From the NCBI GenBank assembly GCA_963691655.1, contig OY829327.1, forward strand, positions 58,168,079-58,232,078: DNA of 64,000 nt, written 5' to 3'. The DNA is from Toxonevra muliebris (lineage: Eukaryota; Arthropoda; Insecta; Diptera; Pallopteridae). Positions 57,016 through 64,000 of this stretch are shown in pieces. Position numbers and translations under genes: made by a program. Under the pieces are notes generated by a model, which was not told the DNA's origin, searched no databases, and worked only from the letters and a program-made list of their open reading frames with translations. The number at the start of each line of letters is the position of its first letter. The first letter of the stretch is position 1.

Positions 57016-57478
57016 TTAACTTTCATGGGTCACCGGTGACCCTGTAGCCCTCAATGAACTTTTTCTATACATGTTTATTAGACATTTTTTTAAAGATATA
57101 TAAAGTAACTTATTTTTTCACTTCATCTTTTCCTGACCGTAAAGAAACTAGAACTGATAGAGCAAAACCGAGTCCAAATTCGCATTCTTCGAAAAATATG
57201 GGAAATCATGTTTGAGTAAATAGTTTTTTCCACAACATATTAAAAATTTGGTTTAGTTGGGCAAATTTTGTAAAAAATATGAGCTCTTGAAAATTGACGA
57301 TCCTCTACAGTACCGTAATCAAAAAAAAAATATTTGTATTTTTTTTAATTAAAATTAAAGGAACCAGCAAAACTCTTTTCATAAACTTGAAATTTATAAA
57401 AATTGATTCGATAGTTTTTAAAAAATCGCAAAAATTTATCTTGTGACACCGGTGTCACCATGGTACTGAAAGGGTTAA
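57016..57478. mobile_element. piggyBac-type MITE with palindromic ends
   Basis: TTAA lies at 57016-57019 and 57475-57478. Inward: TTAACTTTCATGGGTCACC and TTAACCCTTTCAGTACCATG. Each end carries a perfect 16-bp palindrome: GGGTCACCGGTGACCC at 57027-57042 and GTGACACCGGTGTCAC at 57443-57458. A TTAA target and CYTTTCA-like TIR point to piggyBac. Non-coding, 463 bp. Confidence 0.7.
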
Positions 57479-57599
57479 GGCATCCGAAACGCTGAAATTG
57501 CTTTTATGCACGTAACTATATGTAACTTTTATCTTTATATATATAACCGTAGAGTTTTGTTTTCAGAATATGTTTGCTTTGATGAGAGGATGAAACATA

Positions 57600-57920
57600 G
57601 CTATTCAGAAAGGCTTTTGGAAAGTAGTCGTGGTACCTCCCATACAATCTTGATACTTTTTTGGGTATATCTCAAGAATCATTTATAGTACAGTACTGAT
57701 AATTGGTACAAGAACGTGAATTAACAATGCCATGCTACAGCAAAAATATAGATGGGGTTGGTAAAAGAGGAATGCACCTTCCATATAACCTGAATTTTTA
57801 TTACTAGATATCTTAGGAGTCATGTATGGTTCGGTACTAAGATTCAGTTAGTATTAAGTATTTGTCAATACCGGATTTAAGAAATGCTTTCAGATTGTTG
57901 GATTAGTGGGTGTGGCACCA
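57600..57920. repeat. degenerate repeats related to 28.7-29.1 kb
   Basis: GTGGTACCTCCCATACA (57630), GCACCTTCCATATAA (57773) and GGGTGTGGCACCA (57907) recur with AGTACTGATAATTGGTAC / GGTACTAAGATTCAG spacers, about 135-150 bp apart. Confidence 0.45.
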
Positions 57921-57924
57921 TGCT

Positions 57925-58515
57925 CTACTTCTATTTTCTACAACTATTTTTTACTACTTTCTAACTTTTTTTTCTGCAATTTCTTCCCATTGTGTACTAC
58001 ATTTTCTTCTAATATTTTACTACTTTTTCCACAATTGCTTCTCTTTTCTACTACTTTTTCTACTATTATTTTCTACAACTTTTTACTATTTTTTCTACTA
58101 CTATTTTCTACATCTTTTTTTCTATTTTTTACTACTGTAGTGAGACGAAACGAACAATTTCTTAATTAAAATAAACGACAAAGTAGATTTAATAGCAGAG
58201 TTTTATTATTTTAAGATTCTCGCTCTTCGATATCTCACAACGAACTGAAACGAACTCAACTTACAATACAATGTTTAAACGACAAACTTAACGAACTTAT
58301 ACAAAGCATGTATGAATCTATTACAAAACATTACTTTCTATTACAAAGCGTCTAATTCAATTACATAACCCATTACACTACTGTGTTTTACTATTTTCTA
58401 TTCCTTTTTTTGTTTCTTTTTTCTACCATTTCTACCACTTTTTTATTTTCTAGTACTATTTTCTATTCCTTTTACTACTACCTTTTCTACTTCAATTTCT
58501 ACTACTTTTTTTACT
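57925..58515. repeat. TTCTACTACTTTT-rich pyrimidine array
   Basis: Degenerate runs of TTTTCTACTA / ACTATTTTCTACA cover 57925-58135 and 58378-58515. The middle is occupied by the LTR-like insertion. Long open frames rich in Phe, Tyr and Leu here are by-products of the skewed composition. Confidence 0.75.
58136..58377. mobile_element. candidate solo LTR, 242 bp
   Basis: It starts TGTAGTGAGACGAAACG and ends CATAACCCATTACA, with TG...CA and an imperfect terminal inverted repeat (TGTAGTG / CATTACA). It is flanked by a 4-bp duplication CTAC (58132-58135 and 58378-58381) and contains AATAAA near 58170. It interrupts the pyrimidine array. Orientation and family (gypsy-like by 4-bp duplication) are inferred; no internal retroelement sequence is present. 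Confidence 0.6.
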
Positions 58516-58599
58516 ATTATTTCAATTAGAAATAATTATGAAATATCTCAAGGACCTGCCTAGCTAAATTTTTAAATAATTTTTTGGATTAGATATAAT

Positions 58600-58700
58600 T
58601 TAAAGAATGATCTTTGATATGAATATAGAGGCTTCTGAAATATTGCCGGAATATTTTGCATTTCCAATGAAGCAAGACCATCAGTACCAAATCGTGAATA
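58600..58700. repeat. dispersed repeat copy, related to 20.54-20.63 kb
   Basis: TATTTTGCATTTCCAATGAAGC and ACCAAATCGTGAATAGGGGC match the earlier hairpin repeat with substitutions. Confidence 0.5.
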
Positions 58701-58980
58701 GGGGCTATTGAAAGCAGAAGCAATGTAAGTTTTCAATTCCAAGATTTAACTATCAAAATTTTGAGTTGAGATTTTTATATATATTGATTCTCTGTTTTCT
58801 ATCTAGAGTTCTGCAAGTTGAATATTTTTAAAAATGGCAATTTTGATGCCTCATTTTTAAGTAGATCTAGGATTTTTTCCAAATTCAATTTAAGCTTTTA
58901 TTTTAAGCTTGAATTACCATTACCAATGTTCAATTTTAAACATCAAGTACTTCATTCTGTTTCATTCAAATAAACTATCA

Positions 58981-59033
58981 ATTTTCGCGCTTCTTCGCAG
59001 AAACGGCAGAACAAGGTCTGCCGCGCCAGCTAG
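58981..59033 (+). mobile_element. Helitron-like 3' end
   Basis: A 6-bp perfect hairpin CGGCAG-loop-CTGCCG (59004-59023) is followed after a short GC-rich spacer by CTAG (59030-59033) and T. A GC hairpin about 10 bases before CTRR, next to a T, is the canonical Helitron 3' terminus. The 5' end (TC...) was not identified, so the element length is unknown. Confidence 0.5.
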
Positions 59034-59320
59034 TATGCTATATATTGTTACAATTCATTGTAATAACATCATTAAACTATTTTTGTTAAATTATTTATTT
59101 ATAAACATTGAAAATATATTTAACTATGTACAAAAATTTGCAAGTATTTATTCAGAATTTCGAATTTGGTTTGTTTTTTGTTTACGCGTTGGAGTGCTCG
59201 AGTTTAGCTCTTTAAAAAAAATATTTAATTATTTTATTTTAATTATATGTATGTTTATTTTGAAGTATTTACATTTGGACATACATATGCATATATATAT
59301 ATATATTTGTACATAAATAT

Positions 59321-59812
59321 TAGGGTGGAGTGAATAAATTTTTTTCTCTCAAGACCACCCGAAAAAGTTTGTAAATAGTAAATAGGTAAATGTTTTTTTG
59401 GATTTGGTAAAAATTGTCATTATCGAGTTGAAATTGTCAACGTGGGAAAAATTTTTTGATTTACCTTGGAAAAACCAGGTTATAACTTTAAAAACTATGA
59501 TTATTATCAACACACAGAAAACCCCTCTATAGCAAATTGTGCCCGATTCGGTCACAGCAAAAACCAAATCTTAGGTTTGAGAAACAAGGCTTTTACTTTG
59601 AAAACCCGGATTTTAACTGTGAAAACTCGGTTTTTAACTCTGAAACTTCAAATTTTAACCTTGTAAAACATTATCAGCATCAAAAGAAACCCTTGTGTAG
59701 CAGATGTTGTCGATAATGCCAACCTTAAAAGTTGTCCACATTCAAAAACCCACTTACTACCGACATCAGATGCTAACTTTTTCGGGGCTGAAAAAATAGT
59801 TCACTCCACCCT
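59321..59812. mobile_element. TIR element with TAGGGTGGAGTGAA ends
   Basis: The left end is TAGGGTGGAGTGAATAA. The right end is TAGTTCACTCCACCCTA. The flanks ATAAATAT and ATAAATAC agree at 7 of 8 bases, fitting an 8-bp duplication (hAT- or P-like). The interior has duplicated halves: TATCAACACACAGAAAACCC near 59507 versus TATCAGCATCAAAAGAAACC near 59671. Short GAAAACYCGGNTTTTAACT repeats lie at 59599-59660. Non-coding. Confidence 0.65.
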
Positions 59813-60034
59813 AATAAATACATATATATATATATATAGTATATACGGTTGCTGTTGTTGATGTAAACAAATTTTAAACAACCGAAAATGCGTTTGCTTC
59901 GACACTCGTTTGCTACTGTGTTTTGATGAGTTTGTATTATTTTTAATTGTACACTATAAATATGTATGTATTTCGCATATTAACAAACATAAATACATAA
60001 GTATACATTCATAGATACTTATAATAAATGTTAC
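59813..60034. other. spacer with TA microsatellite
   Basis: A TA-rich run at about 59820-59842; nothing else. Confidence 0.5.
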
Positions 60035-60713
60035 AATGGTTGCATTCAGAAGACACACCGGAGGCTCAACATGTTGAGAGTAAATTGGCTTCTGCTACGT
60101 ATATTCATTTTGTGTCTTTTTGAGAAACAGCTGTTGTATTTTTTGAGAAACAAAAAAGTGAAAAAATTGTAATTTTATCAAAGGAAAAAATAAATAAATA
60201 CATTCGCCGATTGTGTATTGAATTGAAACTGTATCTTCGGCACACATCATGTATATTTTCTTATATATATTTTTTTAACTATAAGCCAGAAACCTGCGCC
60301 GTGCGGCTTACAGTCAATTTCGCGCCGCCGCTTTGTTTTTACTTGCTACCGGCCGTAATTCATTGTAGAAATGAATGACAAACTACATAATATGAATTGA
60401 ATAACAGATAAATTTGCTTATAATAAGATTGTTTAAAATATTATATTCGAGTATTTTTATATCAGCTGCCGAAACAAAAGGAAATATCGGCTACCAGCCA
60501 CCGTCTAAAAATCGCCACACCGCCGATGAATAAAAATAGATGGCGCTGGTCTTTTGAGACAACATGTTGGCCCGAAAGAGCAGAAATATAATATGATGGA
60601 AAAAATGGCGTCGAAATGCCAACAGCTCCACGGAGCAGAAATTCACAACAACCCATTCAGAAGACACACATGCCACAGTTGCGCAACAGCTGTACCTTCT
60701 GAATGCAACCATT
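60035..60713. mobile_element. TIR element with AATGGTTGCATTCAGAAG ends
   Basis: The left end is AATGGTTGCATTCAGAAGAC. The right end is CCTTCTGAATGCAACCATT. An internal CATTCAGAAGACACACA copy lies at 60653. The interior is GC-richer at 60290-60350 and 60465-60650. No clear target duplication and no transposase, although small frames cross it. Confidence 0.65.
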
Positions 60714-61713
60714 ATGTATATATGTATAGCAATGCAAAAATATAAATTTGAATTGCGAATTGATACACTGTAAAGATAATATACAATTAGGTAATTCACA
60801 AAGGTGTCTTTTTTTAAGTTGTGTGTTACAACTTTAAAACAATATGATACATGTGAGCATCCCGTTGTATTTCCTTAGTATTGCATTTGAACGCATTGTT
60901 GCCAGATCTAGAAGTTGTTTGCTAAATCTGAGGGTTTTTGTGGTTACTGAAGAATTTCGAAGGATTTCTGTTCGGCGAAAAAAGTGTTAAAGATTCTAGA
61001 TGTTGTTTTTTGTATATTATAAATAATTATTTATATTATACGTTTTTGACAGTCAGCAGTAATTTTGCTATACTTTTGCTTATGCCACCAATCTAAAAAC
61101 CCTTAGGGCACAACACACTGAATTACTGAATTACAATTAAAATTGTACTCTATCGGTTGGGGTCTTCTGGTGATGGTGCATCTGTAAGAAAAGCCGCATA
61201 GATATTCAGAGTAGCACGATCAAAATTAAAGCTGTACGCATGTTTAAAGCCATTGTGAGGTTATGCGATACATTTTATTTTATCCAAATGAAGCGGAAAA
61301 AAAAAATTAGTGTCAGCAACAATAAATGAACTACCTGGATGTATTAGTAGCTTAAAGAAGCTAAAGTTTGGAATCCATAATCACCAAAACATGGTGCACC
61401 CTTCACAACATTCTTATAGACTTCAACAAAGAGCATGAAGACAGCTCCACCGAAGTATTACAACAAGCAAATCTATCTCAATCAAACAATATGAGAAATA
61501 GTTTACTAACATTTTAACAAAATCAATAAAACCTTTAATAAATATTTATTTTGACCATAAAATTTCTTATTTAAAACTAGCTTGGCTTCCATTAACTTTC
61601 AGTAACTACTATCAACATATCGCCGACATTAGCACTTGTTCCGTTAACTTATATACAGAAGAGACTCCAACTCAGGTAGTAGTAATTTGTTACATTTATT
61701 TATATATACAGAT
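60714..61713. other. no supportable gene
   Basis: AT-rich. The minus strand at 61180-61450 has short protein-like stretches that I could not assign. Confidence 0.35.
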
Positions 61714-61905
61714 TAATTAGCCATCTAGGCGATATTTCAAAAGCTCCCTTTCCTTAAGAAGCAGTTCTTTCTCTTTCATCGCCAAATCCTGGTACATTTT
61801 CTTCTATTTTAAGGCAAACCTGTCTGACTGCGATTGCAAAATGTCAGAAACGGCAGTTCTTTAGTAAATTACGCGAGCTGAAGGCGATTTTTTTTGTTGC
61901 TGGGA
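61714..61905 (-). pseudogene. C-terminal coiled-coil fragment, possibly of a MADF/SANT transposon protein
   Basis: The minus strand reads ILQSQSDRFALK, stop, KKMYQDLAMKEKELLLKERE, LLKYRLDG, stop. A Lys/Glu/Leu heptad-like end is typical of the second protein of PIF/Harbinger elements and of related Myb/SANT-like proteins, but it is not diagnostic. Stops show it is broken. Confidence 0.35.
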
Positions 61906-63247
61906 GTTCTGTGGCATTTAGGCTGTCATAAACAATTACAGAGTACTTGAATCTGCTTCCAAAGATGTATTCAAATTCATCGAAGAAACTGTACATTTTT
62001 AGTATGGACCCTAAAAGTAAAAATTACAAAAACAAAATACAAAGAATTGTTCGTCAATTATGTGTATTCAGTACAAGTAAACAGAGTTCCTAAACCAAAA
62101 ACAAAAGATCAGTATATTTTGCTGCTAATTCGTGTTGCAAACACAGTATCGCAATATGTTATGACTGCTTTATAACTGTTCCACAGTAAACCACACTGAT
62201 AAGTTTTAGTTTTACGATTAGGAAGACAAACGCAGAAAAAAATTGATGAACTTTCCCATGCCTTTGCCTTGCCGTACTATTGTAAATCGTACTTATTTAC
62301 AACTGTTGTATGTTACAACACACATTTACAACACCTTATGAGCACCCTAAATACCAATACCACACTCATTGAAGAAGAATTCCTGATAAAAGTATATTAT
62401 ATAAAAATATATTTACTTTTAATTTTATGCTATATGTAAAAAAATTAAGTTTTGTTTATTTTATGAAGATTTTCAAAACATTTCGGCGCTAGCGATAAGA
62501 TAACGTGAGCTGAATTGTTTTTCAAAACAATCTATTTATATTTATTTTATTTAATACATTTATTGAAAATAACGAACGAATACCGAACGGCCTGGAGATA
62601 TCGTACAAGGAGAGCCAACCCGAAATAGGACCAAAAACATTGTACAAAAAATTCGTAATTCACGACAGCTTACCCCGAACTATTTTGAGAATCCTCTTAT
62701 GGCGCTTTAACAATCCTAATATAAATATGCCACCTAAATTAATAATCTACATTATTTTACAAACATTATTGCGAACATTAACAATAATGTCAGTAGGGAA
62801 ACAAAATTGAAATTCATAAAAAATTTGGTTAATAATACTTAATTGTTTGTCGCAAAAGTAATGTCGTACTATTGAATTTCAGCTGATGCGCGCTGGATAT
62901 TTTATTATATCTTCCGATCCAGTAGAAACTCCACTTTAGTTTTTAAGATTAAAACACATAGAATATGTGATATTTTTTTCGAGTGTTTTTCTTCTTGATA
63001 GGGCGAACATGAAAAAATTCTTTAAACAAAGCAATTGTTATTATTATTTGCTAACTAAGAATCAGAAGAATTGGCATGCAAATAAAAATTTAACGTATAA
63101 AAAGGTGTGGAATGGTGAAAGAACGTGGTCGATCCGTTTGCTAGAACCGGAAATAATTAATTTTAAGTGTAACAGAACCCAGCAAAAAAATTACAACTAA
63201 AAATTCACAAAATGCTGAAAACACACATTAACGAGCAAAATTCCGAT
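61906..63247. other. no supportable gene
   Basis: AT-rich. At 62585-62708 the plus frame gives RPGDIVQGEPTRNRTKNIVQ and ENPLMAL, which looks like a transposase tail but cannot be assigned. A 77-codon frame at 62967 is unrecognised. Confidence 0.35.
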
Positions 63248-63248
63248 A

Positions 63249-63353
63249 CAGTCAAACCAACTAATTGGGACACCCCTTGGGACCAATCAAAAACCGTCCG
63301 ATTACGAGGTGGTCCGATTTTAAGGTTTTAGTTTTTAGTGAAAAATAAAATCT
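63249..63353 (+). mobile_element. pogo/Tigger-type element, left end
   Basis: CAGTCAAACCAACTAATTGG follows TA and continues GGACACCCCTTGGGACC. CAGTMAAACC...GGGACACC is typical of Tigger-group termini. The following piggyBac MITE begins at 63354 and the right end is outside the window. Confidence 0.6.
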
Positions 63354-63935
63354 TTAACCCTCTAACCCGCAAGATTGAAATAATAAAAAAACAAACACCA
63401 AAATTTTTGTTTCCCATTAATATTGATGAAAGAAAAATTAATTTGAAGTTCATTTTTTTGATTAGTTTTTGAGTTTGCAGTTAGGTGAGAAAAACGAAAG
63501 GCTGCCCTGAGGCAGCCTTGCGGCTTTACGCCAAAAAATAAAGATATATTTTAGCAATTCACAAGGTGTCTTATTTAGTGACGTATCCTTTAATTTGTCA
63601 TAAATTCTCATTTTTTATAAAAAATTATACGAAATCATGATTATACGACAGTATATGACAGTATTTGAGGAGACTTAGAAATATTTGTTTTAGATTTTTA
63701 TAAAAAACTTTATATGCGCAATAATTTTTCGTGATAAAAGCAACACTTGTACACATAAAAATAACTATAAACAACAATCGTGTGATCGCAGAATGTGCAA
63801 ACTAACCACAAATTGTGTGTTTATTCTTTCTTCAGGTCTGCCAATTAATTTAAAAAAAAATTAATTTGCACTTATCGATTAATTAAAATAGAGGTGAAGG
63901 CTGCCTCAGGGCGGCCTTACGGGTTAGAGGGTTAA
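63354..63935. mobile_element. piggyBac-type MITE, 582 bp
   Basis: TTAA lies at both ends. Inward ends are TTAACCCTCTAACCCGCAAG and TTAACCCTCTAACCCGTAAG, 19 of 20 identical. Subterminal palindromic motifs GGCTGCCCTGAGGCAGCC (63503-63520) and the inverted GGCTGCCTCAGGGCGGCC (63898-63915) lie near the ends. Non-coding. Confidence 0.82.
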
Positions 63936-64000
63936 CCCTATTCATCCCACGCAGTGACTTTGAGTCACTATTGAAAATAAAATCGTTATATTTTTCCGAT
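63932..64000. mobile_element. piggyBac-type MITE, left end cut by window edge
   Basis: Begins with the same TTAA that closes the previous element: TTAACCCTATTCATCCCACG, then CAGTGACTTTGAGTCACTAT. Homologous to 26176-26240. The remainder lies beyond the window. Confidence 0.6.

Noticed and set aside
57906..58169. Two overlapping 76-87 codon frames rich in Phe/Leu/Tyr
   Set aside because: They result from the pyrimidine-rich repeat, which lacks stops in some frames.
1..64000. CRISPR arrays, operons, rRNA genes
   Set aside because: None seen. Repeats are transposon-derived, and spliced genes show the DNA is eukaryotic nuclear.

Overview
The window is AT-rich, intron-rich nuclear DNA from an insect, most likely a brachyceran fly. 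The evidence is a Tweedle cuticle-protein gene, which is an insect-specific family, a multi-exon C2H2 zinc-finger gene with 15-17 kb introns, and a dense load of mariner, piggyBac, hAT, pogo, Transib and LINE remnants. A true-fruit-fly-like genome is my inference; no single feature proves the species. There are no bacterial, organellar, rRNA or CRISPR features.

Host genes. A plus-strand zinc-finger gene runs through the left half. A predicted 75-bp exon (2457-2531), a large acidic Gly/Asn/Ser-rich exon (18090-18566), an exon with one C2H2 finger (18999-19086) and a terminal exon with a second finger, acidic tail and stop (35784-35976) join in frame. The gene starts upstream of the window. Its introns are about 15.6, 0.43 and 16.7 kb and are filled with transposon debris. 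A compact two-exon Tweedle gene (40963-41865) follows, with a TATA box, signal peptide and poly(A) signals. A possible third coding locus (about 43783-44494) belongs to an uncharacterised animal family, probably transposon-associated, and carries one in-frame TGA.

Repeat landscape. 1-18 kb: LINE fragments, a piggyBac-type MITE, a pogo/Tigger-type MITE, foldback elements, an hAT-like MITE nested in an older inverted repeat, a degenerate short-period array, an RTE-like LINE, a LINE ORF1 zinc-knuckle piece and an hAT pseudogene. 19-35 kb (large intron): two more hAT pseudogenes, three LINE pieces, a tRNA-derived SINE (29.46-29.85 kb) with a second reversed partial copy at 32.0 kb, an hAT-like MITE and an internally deleted mariner. 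36-52 kb: a Transib-like element with RAG-RSS-like ends, another piggyBac MITE copy, two more deleted mariners, and a 1.5-kb long-inverted-repeat element containing a nested pogo/Tigger MITE. 52-64 kb: a LINE RT scrap, a DUF4817-type mariner-like element, piggyBac MITEs, a solo LTR inside a pyrimidine-rich array, a Helitron-like 3' end, two other TIR elements and, at the edge, two piggyBac elements sharing one TTAA beside a Tigger terminus.

Most of the window is therefore intron or intergenic DNA shaped by non-autonomous transposons. The items most worth a second look are the Transib-like element, the composite tRNA-derived SINE, the zinc-finger gene whose paired fingers are separated by a 16.7-kb intron, the SFPKYESHY-family locus, and the nested inverted-repeat elements. 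All calls come from reading the sequence by eye; no search was run.
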